From Prochlorococcus sp. RS04 (GTDB lineage: Bacteria > Cyanobacteriota > Cyanobacteriia > PCC-6307 > Cyanobiaceae), in NCBI RefSeq assembly GCF_001989455.1, contig NZ_CP018346.1, forward strand, positions 1,592,223 to 1,656,222: 64,000 nucleotides of DNA. The letters run 5' to 3'. Each line of letters begins with the position of its first letter. Positions within the stretch are counted from its first letter, which is position 1. Position numbers and translations under genes: made by a program. Below, in pieces: positions 25,249-34,796 of this stretch. The notes under the pieces were generated by a model, which was not told the DNA's origin, ran no database searches, and saw only the letters and a list, made by a program, of their open reading frames with translations.

Positions 25249-25536
25249 TTATGTTTTCTCAATTGGAGCCATTGTTAATCCTTTGCTGATTAGTTGCTCA
25301 TTATATAGCTCTGCTTGTTCAAGATTACCTCTCCATACCTCTGCAGATCCTGTCTTGTCAACTTTAATGGTTAGATCCCATGCCCTTTGTTCACTTATGC
25401 TTGGGATTATTTTTAGAAGACAATTTGCGACATGCTGAAACGTATTAAAATTGTCATCAAGAACTATAACTCTTGCTTCTGGATATTTTGTTTTAGATTT
25501 TTTTGGATCTAAGACTGTGCCGAGTGAATTAACCAT
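25249..25536 (-). CDS. clpS: ATP-dependent Clp protease adaptor ClpS
   Basis: 95 residues from the ATG at 25536. A longer frame exists, but its first 30 codons run to 25626 into the tRNA gene and are not conserved-looking. The ClpS core is clear: VIVLDDNFNTFQHVANCLLKII, AWDLTIKVDKTGSAEVWRG, and AELYNEQLISKGLTMAPIE. ClpS binds the ClpA/ClpC N-domain and delivers N-degron substrates. The DDNFNTF binding pocket and MAPIE end resemble the usual cyanobacterial ClpS1. Confidence 0.92.
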   Translation of the reverse strand: MVNSLGTVLDPKKSKTKYPEARVIVLDDNFNTFQHVANCLLKIIPSISEQRAWDLTIKVDKTGSAEVWRGNLEQAELYNEQLISKGLTMAPIEKT

Positions 25537-25603
25537 TATTGTCTTTAATAATTTAATTAAATTAAAATTTCTCCTATGTTGTTCAATTGAAAAGTATTGA
25601 AAA

Positions 25604-25677
<74 letters not shown>

Positions 25678-25706
25678 ATGGGAATATTGTAAGGCATTGG
25701 TTGTAC

Positions 25707-26189
25707 TTAATTACCATTTTGAAAATTTATTTGTTTGTGGGCCTCATATATAGCAATTCCACATGCTACAGAAAGGTTTAGACTTCTAACACCTTTTTGA
25801 TCATTGTTTCCAGTCTGTATATTCGGCATAAATATTGATAATAAAAAGTCGCTTTTATCAATAATGGAATCGGGTAATCCTAAATCTTCTCTCCCAAATA
25901 GCAAAATATCATCTTGCTTAAATTTAAAATCCTTCAAATATAATCCATTTTTTTTACTAAAAGAAATTATTCTTTTTGTTGATTTTGACGCTAAAAAATT
26001 TTCAAAATTCTCATACTGATTAACAGTAACTAGAGGCCAATAGTCTAATCCTGCTCTTTTTAAATATTTATCTTCTAGCTTAAAACCCAAGGGCTCTATA
26101 AGATTTAAAGGTATATTAAATGCAGCACATGATCTGGCAATATTACCAGTATTTTGCGGGATTCTAGGTTCAAAAAGAGCGACTTCCAA
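25707..26189 (-). CDS. trmL: tRNA (cytidine/uridine-34-2'-O)-methyltransferase TrmL
   Basis: 160 residues of the SPOUT superfamily: start VALFEPRIPQNTGNIARSCAAF, motif LLFGREDLGLP, and the trefoil-knot end GVRSLNLSVACGIAIYEA that binds AdoMet. It methylates the ribose of the wobble base of tRNA-Leu isoacceptors in other bacteria. It follows cobU by 2 bp. The tRNA-Met gene lies 29 bp downstream. Confidence 0.92.
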   Translation of the reverse strand: MEVALFEPRIPQNTGNIARSCAAFNIPLNLIEPLGFKLEDKYLKRAGLDYWPLVTVNQYENFENFLASKSTKRIISFSKKNGLYLKDFKFKQDDILLFGREDLGLPDSIIDKSDFLLSIFMPNIQTGNNDQKGVRSLNLSVACGIAIYEAHKQINFQNGN

Positions 26190-26191
26190 TT

Positions 26192-26752
26192 TTAAGTAGG
26201 TATTTCAATACTTATTTCATCTATTTTGATTGCTCTGCCGTTTATGGCCAGCCAATTATCTTTTGATATTTTTGTTATTCTCTTTTGAAGTTCGCCGATT
26301 CTCTCAATATATGTATTACCAATTTTATATTCAGAGACCAAACTCCAACCTACTTGTTCTCCAACAATAATTGTTATGCTTTTTCTTTTTATTAAGAGAC
26401 TTATAAGTGAATTAATTTTTGTTGACCATTTATTTTGTTCCTTGCCAATACTTTTCATAACGAATCCCCCAATAGAATCTATTAATAATGGACCTTCTTC
26501 ATTCCTTAATGTATTTAATAGATCTGTAGTTTCTATTAATTTCCAATCTTTTGGCCTTCTTTTTCGATGTAAATTAATTTTATCTTGCCATTCTTTATCA
26601 TCCAAATTGTTTTCAGATAAGGCAACATATGATAATTTCTTTACCTCCTTTGCAAGATGCTCCGCGAATTCACTTTTCCCACTCTTTGTCCCCCCTGTAA
26701 TAAAAACTATATGAGATGAAAATTCACTAATATTTAAATCCTTGGCATTCAT
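26192..26752 (-). CDS. cobU: Adenosylcobinamide kinase / adenosylcobinamide-phosphate guanylyltransferase
   Basis: 186 residues. Walker A is FITGGTKSGKSEFAE, and IDSIGGFVMKS resembles the Walker B region. GEQVGWSLVSEYKIGN and NWLAINGRAIKI are family motifs. It phosphorylates adenosylcobinamide and attaches GMP, a late step in assembling the lower ligand of cobalamin. It fits with cobN and metH in this window. It forms a pair with trmL (2 bp). Confidence 0.92.
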   Translation of the reverse strand: MNAKDLNISEFSSHIVFITGGTKSGKSEFAEHLAKEVKKLSYVALSENNLDDKEWQDKINLHRKRRPKDWKLIETTDLLNTLRNEEGPLLIDSIGGFVMKSIGKEQNKWSTKINSLISLLIKRKSITIIVGEQVGWSLVSEYKIGNTYIERIGELQKRITKISKDNWLAINGRAIKIDEISIEIPT

Positions 26753-26762
26753 AAATTCTCTT

Positions 26763-27074
26763 TTATTTAGAGAAATACCACCATGTTGCTAGAGGAATGA
26801 TTGTGGCAGCAATTAACAAACCTATAACTATATAAGTAGCAGTTGAACTCTCAGTATCTTTTGATCTCATAGTGTTAAAATTTGGATCCACTACAGGGTT
26901 GTCGATAGATGAAGGCTGACTTTTTTCGTAATTTATAACAGTCTTCTGTTGAGTAATACCAAAATATTTATTTATAGTATTAATTTCATTTGCGTATGTA
27001 GTAGAAGGGATAAGAATAAAAATAAAGCCAGTAAAGATAAGGGAAAGTATATATTTATTGATGTTTAGTTTCAT
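26763..27074 (-). CDS. Secreted/membrane-anchored small protein, unknown
   Basis: 103 residues: N-terminal signal peptide (hydrophobic ~9-26 ending TTYANE), a polar Asn/Ser-rich luminal or periplasmic middle (~27-75), and a C-terminal membrane helix (YIVIGLLIAATIIPLATWWY). It lies 10 bp upstream of cobU on the same strand, but no functional link is evident. I recognise no domain. Confidence 0.5.
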   Translation of the reverse strand: MKLNINKYILSLIFTGFIFILIPSTTYANEINTINKYFGITQQKTVINYEKSQPSSIDNPVVDPNFNTMRSKDTESSTATYIVIGLLIAATIIPLATWWYFSK

Positions 27075-27185
27075 TTTGAGACGTTTTGGTTAATTATATA
27101 TTAAAAACCATATGTTTGAGTAATTTTAAATCTACTAAACAATATAATATTTGCATAATTTAATTAGAAATAACATATTTAAAAT

Positions 27186-27812
27186 ATGGGATTCAATGGG
27201 AAATCATTAATATCAGTCGGTGTTATACTCTTTATTTTTCAGATAGCAAATTTCATTTCAATAAAAACAATCACTCCTGAGCTTGAAAGAGCACAAGTGT
27301 TAGCTGCAATTGCTTCGTTAATTATTATATTGATAGGTTTTTTATTTAAACAATTCCAACCCATAGCTGGTGAGAAAGCTGTTTTAAAAGGAGAAAATAA
27401 GTTTCTCTTTGATAGAAACATGCCGGATGAAGTTATTGATGAACTTGCATGGGGTTCTGAAGCGATATTAACTTCTACAGCAGCAGCAGCAATATTAATC
27501 CACAATGATGGCGTTAATATATTGAGGAGGGGTATCACTTCAGGTAATGATTTTAAACCCGGGGAAACTTGTCTGAGATCTATTAAAGATATGAAATTAA
27601 TATCATTAGCAAACACTAAATTTTATCCTGGAAGAGATGAATTTTATAACTTTTGCGCTGAAATTCCTTCTATTTTAATTGTACCTATAAATAATAAGGC
27701 TTTCATATTGATAGGAGGCTGGAGTGCAAAGTGTTTTACGAAATCTGATGAAAAATGGATTAATAACTGGTCCAAAAAAATTAATAATATTTTCTCAAAT
27801 AATAAAATTTAA
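27186..27812 (+). CDS. CCB2/CCB4-type cytochrome b6f cofactor assembly protein
   Basis: 208 residues: two N-terminal membrane helices (~8-27 and ~40-57), then a soluble domain with SEAILTSTAAAAILIHNDGVNILRRG and FCAEIPSILIVPINNKAFILIGGW. This matches the cofactor-assembly-of-complex-C family (CCB2/CCB4, DUF2930), which attaches haem ci to cytochrome b6 on the stromal side. The plastid role is established; the cyanobacterial role is by homology. It shares TTAA stop codons with the convergent lptC-like gene. Confidence 0.75.
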   Translation: MGFNGKSLISVGVILFIFQIANFISIKTITPELERAQVLAAIASLIIILIGFLFKQFQPIAGEKAVLKGENKFLFDRNMPDEVIDELAWGSEAILTSTAAAAILIHNDGVNILRRGITSGNDFKPGETCLRSIKDMKLISLANTKFYPGRDEFYNFCAEIPSILIVPINNKAFILIGGWSAKCFTKSDEKWINNWSKKINNIFSNNKI

Positions 27813-28438
27813 AAATATATTATTGATTTAATTCTTTTATCTTTTGCTTCAAAGCTTACTGATTCTGTATTTAAATTATAGAAAGCATTTTCTGAGTTTA
27901 TTTCGTACTTATTTTCGTTATTTTTATCTTTAATAATATATTTTACTGGATTGAAAAATTCAATTATGTTATCTGAACCCAATATGGCTTTTCCTGAATT
28001 TAAGATGATGTTTTGATTTTCATATCTTATATTTCCCTCTAATAGAAAGTTAGTATTTTCTATATTCCAAATAAAATTATCAGCATTTAAAATATCTTCA
28101 TTATTTTTTAAAGTTTTTAATTTAACATTCCCTTTTAATTTCAAGAGTTTATTATTGTCTGATAAAGTAGATTCTTCTGAACTAATAATATATTTAGTTT
28201 CATTCCCATTAAGAATATTAATAGTAGGTTTTTTTAATTCGAATTTTAATTCAATATTGTCATAACTTGAATTTGGACTGGTAATAGAATATATTTTATC
28301 TCCACTTTTAGAGAATATAGTCATATCTAAACTGTCTATTTTTTGTATAACTTTATTTGCATCAATTACATTTGGGGCGCAACCAAGCATAAATAATGGA
28401 AGGAAAATTATTAATCTATAATTTTTGCTCATACTCAA
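27809..28438 (-). CDS. lptC: LptC-like LPS-export lipoprotein
   Basis: 209 residues. The N-terminus has a lipoprotein signal peptide (FLPLFMLGC, lipobox LGC near residue 20). The rest is a beta-rich domain of repeated strands with Asn-rich loops (SEESTLSDNNKLLKLKGNVKLKT, NADNFIWNIENTNFLLEGNI), the fold of the LptC/LptA beta-jellyroll that bridges LPS between membranes. Its first 23 bp overlap the end of metG, and both are on the minus strand. Confidence 0.75.
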   Translation of the reverse strand: MSMSKNYRLIIFLPLFMLGCAPNVIDANKVIQKIDSLDMTIFSKSGDKIYSITSPNSSYDNIELKFELKKPTINILNGNETKYIISSEESTLSDNNKLLKLKGNVKLKTLKNNEDILNADNFIWNIENTNFLLEGNIRYENQNIILNSGKAILGSDNIIEFFNPVKYIIKDKNNENKYEINSENAFYNLNTESVSFEAKDKRIKSIIYF

Positions 28439-29960
28439 GTTTATTTAAGATTGGAGCGGGTTTAGGAAGACTTGAGTTGCTAACTAATAATCCCCAAATT
28501 AATTGTTTTTTCCAAGGAATTTCCTCTCTGTATATAGAGCCAAGTTGTTCATTGATTTTTATAGATAATTCGGGCAATAAAGGTAGTAGTAATAATCCTA
28601 TTATTCTGGTACTTTCTAAAACGTTATAAATAATTTCTTTAACTAGAGGTAGATTATCTTTCTCTTTTATTAGCACCCATGGCTGATTATCATTCAAATA
28701 CAAATTTGTTTTAATTGCTAGGCTAAGTACTTCATTAGCTGCTAAATCTAATTTGTAGTTATCAAAGTTATAAATATAGTTTTCAACTGCAATTTTGGCG
28801 AAATTCTCTAATTTATTTTCACTCAAAAATTTTTCATTATTTGGCACTTTATTATCAAACCATTTTCTGGACATAGATGATGTTCTATTTAATAAATTAC
28901 CAATAGTATTAGCTAAGTCATTATTGATGATGTCAACAAATCTTTTATCTTGAAAATCTCCATCATTGCCTAATGATATGTCTTTAATGAGGTACCACCT
29001 TACAGGATCATTTCCATATTTTGTAAGCAATAAATCAGGGTCCAGTACATTTCCTAAGCTTTTACCCATTTTTTGACCCTCTCTTGTAAGAAATCCGTGC
29101 CCAAAAACCTTTTTAGGAACTTTCATTTTGGCAGAAATGAGCATTGCAGGCCAATATACAGCATGGAATCTCAGAATATCCTTACCAATTAAATGAACGT
29201 CAGCTGGCCATCCTCCATTAATTGATTTTTCCAATGAATGTTCTGTCGCATCAGAACTAATAGCACTTACATATCCAAGTAAAGCATCAAACCACACATA
29301 AAAGGTATGGTTATCGTAACCAGGGACTGGAATTCCCCACGTAACATTTGTTCTTGAAATTGAAAAATCCTTTAAACCTCTTGAAACAAAATTTATTATT
29401 TCATTCTTTCTTTCTATTGGCTCTATAAAAGAAGGTTCGTTGATTATTTTCTCGATTTCTTTTTGATATTTTGAAAGCCTAAAAAAGAGATTCTCTTCAT
29501 TTTTCCATTCTAGATTTTTTTGATGTATTGGACACTTGTATGTTGTTGAATTTTCTGGATTATCTTTAAATTCTTCACAACCGACACAATACCAACCTTT
29601 TTGAACTCCCATATAGATATCGTTTGATGCTTTTACTCTTTCATAAAATTCATTAACAACAAATTCATGATTTTTTGAGCTTGTTCTTATAAATTTGTCA
29701 AAGGATATATTCCAATCTTTCCAATTATTATTAAAGACTTCTGAGATTTCATCGCAATGTGACTTTGGCTCAATACCCTTTTCATTAGCTGTTCTTTGTA
29801 TTTTTAAACCATGTTCATCAACACCAGTTATGAAAATAACTTCTTCACCTACAAGCCTTTTATACCTAGCTATTGAATCACAAATTATTGTTGTATATAC
29901 ACTTCCTAAATGAGGTTTATCATTAACATAGTATAAAGGTGTAGTAATGACAAAAGTCAT
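28416..29960 (-). CDS. metG: Methionine-tRNA ligase
   Basis: 514 residues. The class I signature region is PLYYVNDKPHLGSVYTT (HIGH equivalent PHLG). The Cys-based zinc knuckle is CVGCEEF...KCPIH. The second signature is GQKMGKSLGN (KMSKS equivalent). There is no appended C-terminal EMAP-like dimerisation domain, as in short MetRS types. It charges initiator and elongator tRNA-Met; fmt and tRNA-Met are in the same window. It overlaps the lptC-like gene, suggesting an operon. Confidence 0.96.
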   Translation of the reverse strand: MTFVITTPLYYVNDKPHLGSVYTTIICDSIARYKRLVGEEVIFITGVDEHGLKIQRTANEKGIEPKSHCDEISEVFNNNWKDWNISFDKFIRTSSKNHEFVVNEFYERVKASNDIYMGVQKGWYCVGCEEFKDNPENSTTYKCPIHQKNLEWKNEENLFFRLSKYQKEIEKIINEPSFIEPIERKNEIINFVSRGLKDFSISRTNVTWGIPVPGYDNHTFYVWFDALLGYVSAISSDATEHSLEKSINGGWPADVHLIGKDILRFHAVYWPAMLISAKMKVPKKVFGHGFLTREGQKMGKSLGNVLDPDLLLTKYGNDPVRWYLIKDISLGNDGDFQDKRFVDIINNDLANTIGNLLNRTSSMSRKWFDNKVPNNEKFLSENKLENFAKIAVENYIYNFDNYKLDLAANEVLSLAIKTNLYLNDNQPWVLIKEKDNLPLVKEIIYNVLESTRIIGLLLLPLLPELSIKINEQLGSIYREEIPWKKQLIWGLLVSNSSLPKPAPILNKLEYEQKL

Positions 29961-30028
29961 AAAGCTTTTTTATTTATACTAACAGATATTTTTTAAACTA
30001 ATAACAACCCATTATATTGATTATCTTA

Positions 30029-31213
30029 TTAATAAATAAATTCTAAAAGATTACTATCATTTATAATATATTTAACTTTATATATTTTATTACTGTATAT
30101 TTCTATTGATACAAAAAGAGTAATAAGTATTTCTAGTGAATAATCTGGAAAATAAACTAAAGCAATATTTTTTTTATGATTAATCCACTTAACGAAAATA
30201 ATTTTATAAAAAGCTTTTTTTTCATTCTTAAAAAATAATTTTAAATACTTAAATTTATCATTTTTAAATATATTATTATTTTCTGATTGTCTATTTTTTG
30301 AATAATCAATAATCGAAGAGACTGTTTCTTTACTAAGAACTTCGTAATTATTAATTTTGTTATAAACTTGCCTTTGTATAACTAAATCAAGATATCTTCT
30401 TAGTGGTGATGTACATTGTACATACATTTTAAGGCCTAACGATTCATGGATTCCAGGCTTAGTAGTTATGTAACTTCTTCCCATATATTGTTTTAATATT
30501 ATATATTTAATATCACTATCATTATATTTATTGAGAATTTCAGATGGATTGCAGTTTATTTTTTGAATCCTAAATGCAGCTGCTAAATCATATTTATCTA
30601 TAAATAAACTTGTTACATAACCCATTAATATCATTGATTCTGCAATTATAATTTGTGATATTGTTTTCTCTAATTTAGTTAGTATAATCTTATTCTTATA
30701 TAATTTAATTTTATTATTAGGACTTTCAAAAATAATTGCTCCTTGTTCCTTTCTAAATTTAATACTTTTTTCTAATAATTTTTTAATCTCAATTAATTCT
30801 ATTTCTTCTTTGGGTTCTATTTCTAATATTTCATTTGCATCTTCATATGTTAATTGATATTTTGGTTTTATTATTGCTTCAGTTATTTCATATTTATTTA
30901 TTGATCCGTCGTCATTGAATTCTATTGCTGCACTAATAGTTTCTGAAACTTTATTTTGAGCTAGATTTGCCTTTTCAAGAATATCCTTAGGAAGCATTGG
31001 GACATATTGATCAATTAAATATAAACTGCTATTTCTCTTTCTTGCATTTAAATCAACATTAGAGTCATGCAAAAAGAGTTTGCATGGATTACTAATATGT
31101 ATCCATAAATTTTTTTTATTTCCTTCTTTTATTTCTAATGAAATAGCGTCATCAACCTCATGTGGATCATCAGAGTCAATAATATATGTTTTTAAATCAG
31201 TTAAATCTTTCAA
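30029..31213 (-). CDS. Compact RNB-domain 3'-5' exoribonuclease
   Basis: 394 residues, almost only the RNB catalytic domain. The acidic metal-binding cluster is complete: IIDSDDPHEVDDAISLE (D13, D15, D16, E19, D21, D22), then LWIHISNP. The second motif CTSPLRRYLDLVIQRQV is at ~266-282 with both Arg residues. There is no N-terminal cold-shock domain, since the frame begins just before the catalytic motif. The C-terminal ~80 residues are too short and diverged for a clear S1 domain. It is the likely working RNase II-type enzyme of this genome region, in contrast to the 740-aa relative at 13179. It lies 45 bp after rpsR. Confidence 0.85.
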   Translation of the reverse strand: MKDLTDLKTYIIDSDDPHEVDDAISLEIKEGNKKNLWIHISNPCKLFLHDSNVDLNARKRNSSLYLIDQYVPMLPKDILEKANLAQNKVSETISAAIEFNDDGSINKYEITEAIIKPKYQLTYEDANEILEIEPKEEIELIEIKKLLEKSIKFRKEQGAIIFESPNNKIKLYKNKIILTKLEKTISQIIIAESMILMGYVTSLFIDKYDLAAAFRIQKINCNPSEILNKYNDSDIKYIILKQYMGRSYITTKPGIHESLGLKMYVQCTSPLRRYLDLVIQRQVYNKINNYEVLSKETVSSIIDYSKNRQSENNNIFKNDKFKYLKLFFKNEKKAFYKIIFVKWINHKKNIALVYFPDYSLEILITLFVSIEIYSNKIYKVKYIINDSNLLEFIY

Positions 31214-31258
31214 ATATTTGAAATATTAATTATATTGCCAACTATATTCAATATGAAA

Positions 31259-31480
31259 TTATCCTTCAGGATTAACAAAGGGTAAAAGAGCTACAATTCT
31301 GGCTCTCTTAACAGCTAATGTGAGATCTCTTTGTTGCTTAGAGGTTAAACCTGTCATTCTTCTTGGTAGGATTTTGCCCCTCTCAGTTATGAATTTTTTT
31401 AGTAGTTCTACATCCTTATAGTCAATAGGATCTCCCGGTTTGATAGGTGATAATTGTTTTTTAAAAATTGAATTAGGCAT
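31259..31480 (-). CDS. rpsR: 30S ribosomal protein S18
   Basis: 73 residues with the S18 core: [49 protein letters not shown]. It sits with rpmG 12 bp upstream, an arrangement conserved in cyanobacteria and plastids. Confidence 0.96.
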   Translation of the reverse strand: MPNSIFKKQLSPIKPGDPIDYKDVELLKKFITERGKILPRRMTGLTSKQQRDLTLAVKRARIVALLPFVNPEG

Positions 31481-31492
31481 GATTTGATTTGA

Positions 31493-31687
31493 TTACTTAA
31501 TTTCTTTGTGAATTGTCATTCTGTTTAAGTGAGGATTAAACTTTTTTAGTTCTAATCTTTCGGTTGTATTTCTACGATTCTTTTCAGTAGTATATCTTGA
31601 GACACCATTTGATCTCTTAGGATCTGTGCTTGTCCTAGCTTCAGTACATTCCAGGGTCACTACAACTCTTGTCCCTTTTTTGGCCAT
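31493..31687 (-). CDS. rpmG: 50S ribosomal protein L33
   Basis: 64 residues from the ATG at 31687, [18 protein letters not shown], then [27 protein letters not shown] longer frame to 31735 exists but adds 16 non-conserved residues that run into promoter sequence (TACAAT hexamers). It has no zinc Cys pair, so it is the Cys-poor type. It leads the rpmG-rpsR operon and is divergent from pheT. Confidence 0.95.
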   Translation of the reverse strand: MAKKGTRVVVTLECTEARTSTDPKRSNGVSRYTTEKNRRNTTERLELKKFNPHLNRMTIHKEIK

Positions 31688-31788
31688 TTTAATTAATACT
31701 TTATTGTATAATTTTCTATTGTACATCTTCAACAAACTTTTTTGAAGATATACTTATTTCTTTTCTCATCATTGATTAAAAAATATAT

Positions 31789-34233
31789 ATGAAAGTTTCT
31801 CAAAATTGGTTGAAAAATTTAGTAGAAATTACTTCTACTCCTGAAGATCTCTCTGAGAAATTATCTATTGGTGGATTTGAGGTTGAATCATTAGAAGATT
31901 GTTCAAAAAATGTAAATGGTGTTGTTTTAGGAAAGGTATTATCTGTTTTAAAACACGAAGGATCTGACAAACTTTCAATTTGCCAAGTCGATATTGGTAA
32001 TTCAAAGAATTTACAAATTATCTGTGGTGCGCGCAATATTAAACCAAATATTTATGTCTATGTTGCTACTGTCGGCGCGAAATTAAATGCAGTTGATTTA
32101 ACTATTAAAAGAAGTGAAATTAGAGGTGTCATGAGTGAAGGAATGATATGTTCACTGCAAGAACTGGGTTTAGAGGACTCTAGCGAAGGGATAGAGATCA
32201 TTGATGAAGATTTGGCCCTAAAACATGAATTAGGCACTCCAGGGTCTGACTTGCTTCAATTAAATGATTTTATATATGATTTAGCCATTACAGCTAATAG
32301 ACCTGATGGAATGTCTGTTATAGGTATAGCCCGTGAAATTTCTGCCCTTTTAGAATCCACCTTAAATTTTCCAGAATTAAACCATAAATACAATATTCAT
32401 TTACTTAAGGGAATTAAACTTTGTCCAGAGGCTATAGAATCTAATTGCATTTATACAATAAGCTGCATTGATGGAGTAAATGGAGAGAAATTATCGCCAA
32501 ATTGGCTTAAAGACCGTATAGAAAAATCAGGTATAAAATCTATTAATCTTTTAGTTGATTTGACAAATTATATTCTATTAGAACAAGGTCAACCTTTGCA
32601 TGCATTTGATAAAGATAAATTGTCAAACTTAATTGGTAAGGAAGTTTCTCCAGAAGATTTCTCTGTAAGAAATGGTAAGGATAACGAAAGCCTTATTTGC
32701 TTAGATGGTAAAGAATATGATTTAAATGAAAATATCACAGTTATTACTTGTTGTGATAAACCAGTAGCTATTGCAGGGGTTATAGGCGGCTTAGAGACTT
32801 CTGTAAGTAATACTACCTCATCTATTTACCTTGAAGGCGCTGTTTTTAATCCAGTTGCTATAAGAAAATCTTCCAAGGCGGCTGGCATAAGAACAGAATC
32901 TAGCAGCAGGTATGAAAAAGGGATTTCATCAAAAAATACAATAAGTGCAGTAACAAGGGCAATTAATCTTTTGGAAGAATATTTTTCTATTAATTCACCA
33001 ATCATCAATACTTCAAATTTAATAAGTAATGAGGATATATTTATTAAACTACGGAGAAATCGAATACATAAAATTCTTGGTCCACTAATTATTAACGATC
33101 AATTTGAAAAAAGAAATTTATCTGATAATGAAATAGTTGATAAATTAACACTCATAGGTTGTACTTTAAAGAATAAAGAATATGGCTGGGATGTAGCAGT
33201 AATTCCTAATAGATCTCATGATTTAACAAGAGAAATAGATTTAATTGAAGAAATAGCAAGATTAATAGGGTATGACAGATTCGACTTAAAACTTCCTAAT
33301 CCAATTAAGCCTGGAAAATTGTCATCAGAACAGTTGGCATTGAGAAAAGTAAAAAATGGTTTTATAGAAAATGGTTTTAACGAGGTACTAAGCTACTCTC
33401 TTGTTCCTGAAGATGATGAAAAACTCATAAAGATTTCTAATCCTTTGTTATTAGAAACAAGCTGTCTTAGAGATAATATCTGGAAAGAACATTTGGAGAT
33501 AGTGAACCGCAATATAAAAGCTGGACAAGCAAGTTGTTATATATTTGAAATTGGAAATGTTTTTCAAAAGAAAACTGAGTTCATTCAAGAAGAAGTTTTG
33601 AATGGTGCGATTTATGGAAATAAAAAATTTGGAAAATGGACAAATTCGGGGAAGGATAACGATCTTAATTATTTCCAGGCCAGAGGAAAGTTAAAGGAGG
33701 CTCTATCATCTTTGAACATAAAAATTGATGATAAACCTACTGATTCAATTTATTTTCTTCATCCAGGAAGAACAGCAAAATTAGTTATTGAAGGAAAAGA
33801 TGCAGGTTATTTTGGTGAAATACATCCCAAACTAATATTAGAAAAGAAGTCATTAAAAAAAGTTTATTTATTTAACATAAACGTTTCTAACCTCTTGGGA
33901 GCTAGTACAAGAAAAAATAAATGGATTCCAATATATAAGCAATACCCAATTGTTCCAAAAATGGAAAGGGATATAAATTTTGTTTTCAGTAAGAAATTTC
34001 TAATTAGCGAAATAACATCACAAATAAGAAAAACTGGAAAAAATCTCTTAGAGGATGTAAATTTACTTGATGTTTTTGAAGATACTAAATTTGGAGATGA
34101 TCATATAAGTTATACATTTAGATTATCTTATAGAGATAAAGAAAAAACATTACTGGACTCTGACATTACATCAATACATTCACATATCATTTCTAATGTT
34201 GAAAAATGTTTTAACACTAAATTGAGGAATTAA
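31789..34233 (+). CDS. pheT: Phenylalanine-tRNA ligase, beta subunit
   Basis: 814 residues, the usual length. Domains in order: N-terminal VSQNWLKNLVE, the tRNA-binding EMAP-like domain (~40-150, CQVDIGN...ICGARNI), B3/4 domain with ANRPDGMSVIGIAREI, B5 domain, a core with HPGRTAKLVIEGKDAGYFGEIHPKL, and the C-terminal ferredoxin-fold anticodon-binding domain (YPIVPKMERDINFVF to YRDKEKTLLDSDI). It forms an alpha2beta2 complex with PheS, which is not in this window. Confidence 0.96.
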   Translation: MKVSQNWLKNLVEITSTPEDLSEKLSIGGFEVESLEDCSKNVNGVVLGKVLSVLKHEGSDKLSICQVDIGNSKNLQIICGARNIKPNIYVYVATVGAKLNAVDLTIKRSEIRGVMSEGMICSLQELGLEDSSEGIEIIDEDLALKHELGTPGSDLLQLNDFIYDLAITANRPDGMSVIGIAREISALLESTLNFPELNHKYNIHLLKGIKLCPEAIESNCIYTISCIDGVNGEKLSPNWLKDRIEKSGIKSINLLVDLTNYILLEQGQPLHAFDKDKLSNLIGKEVSPEDFSVRNGKDNESLICLDGKEYDLNENITVITCCDKPVAIAGVIGGLETSVSNTTSSIYLEGAVFNPVAIRKSSKAAGIRTESSSRYEKGISSKNTISAVTRAINLLEEYFSINSPIINTSNLISNEDIFIKLRRNRIHKILGPLIINDQFEKRNLSDNEIVDKLTLIGCTLKNKEYGWDVAVIPNRSHDLTREIDLIEEIARLIGYDRFDLKLPNPIKPGKLSSEQLALRKVKNGFIENGFNEVLSYSLVPEDDEKLIKISNPLLLETSCLRDNIWKEHLEIVNRNIKAGQASCYIFEIGNVFQKKTEFIQEEVLNGAIYGNKKFGKWTNSGKDNDLNYFQARGKLKEALSSLNIKIDDKPTDSIYFLHPGRTAKLVIEGKDAGYFGEIHPKLILEKKSLKKVYLFNINVSNLLGASTRKNKWIPIYKQYPIVPKMERDINFVFSKKFLISEITSQIRKTGKNLLEDVNLLDVFEDTKFGDDHISYTFRLSYRDKEKTLLDSDITSIHSHIISNVEKCFNTKLRN

Positions 34234-34245
34234 ATGTATCGCTAA

Positions 34246-34292
34246 TCTTATATGAGACTTAAAATAAGTCTATATATAATTCTTATATAAGA
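34246..34292. repeat. AT-rich inverted-repeat element, copy A
   Basis: Contains TCTTATATGAGA (34246-34257), the palindrome AGACTTA-AAA-TAAGTCT (34255-34271) and the perfect 12-bp palindrome TCTTATATAAGA (34281-34292). Copies B and C downstream share these blocks. It lies between pheT and the small secreted-protein gene. Confidence 0.55.
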
Positions 34293-34339
34293 TAGATAAT
34301 AATCCTATAAAAGTAATTAATGTTGTATGATTAAAGCTC

Positions 34340-34588
34340 ATGATTAATCTACTGTCTCTACTTCTATCTTCAGTGCTGTGGGTGCAAGTCCCTCAGTGGT
34401 CAGATGATTGGTCAAAATGTGCTGTTGACGTACCAGATGCATCATGTCACTGGTATATAACTGCACCAGATAATACTTTTGGCGATGGTTTTGATTGGGC
34501 TAGCGCCCCTTGGTTTGATGCTAATGGATTAAGTGATGTCCCTAGTATTGATAGGCAAACTGTCATTGAGAAGCTTCAATCTAAGTAG
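34340..34588 (+). CDS. Small secreted protein, unknown, with unusual base composition
   Basis: 82 residues. A hydrophobic N-terminus (INLLSLLLSSVLWVQ) could be a signal peptide. The remainder is acidic and Trp/Asp/Ala-rich, with two Cys (C27, C36) that may form a disulfide, and DWASAPWFDANGL. It is clearly less AT-rich than its surroundings. No family is recognised. Repeat elements flank it at 34246 and 34797, and its stop codon adjoins a hairpin. Transfer from outside or strong selection on composition are both possible. Confidence 0.6.
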   Translation: MINLLSLLLSSVLWVQVPQWSDDWSKCAVDVPDASCHWYITAPDNTFGDGFDWASAPWFDANGLSDVPSIDRQTVIEKLQSK

Positions 34589-34608
34589 TACTGTCTTTAA
34601 GGCAGTAC
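34588..34608 (+). terminator. Hairpin after the secreted-protein gene
   Basis: GTACTGTCT and AGGCAGTAC form a 9-bp stem (one G-U) with a 3-nt loop starting at the last base of the stop codon. There is no following T-run, so it could be a transcript-stabilising or weak termination structure. Confidence 0.45.
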
Positions 34609-34796
34609 AACAGGACACAAATTCCAGTAATAGCAAGCTTTTCTAGCCTTTATTAATTTCCTGGACATTAAAAGGACATAATTTATAGGTTTATTAATCA
34701 ACTTTTAATTTTCCCCAAGAATTAATCAGTTTGGAGATGGTTCATTCAAATTGATTAATTAATTTATCTTAATTATCTATATTGAGACTAAATTAT

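Noticed and set aside
31688..31735. Longer start for rpmG
   Set aside because: The additional 16 residues are not L33-like and contain promoter-like TACAAT hexamers; MAKKGTR at 31687 is the normal start.
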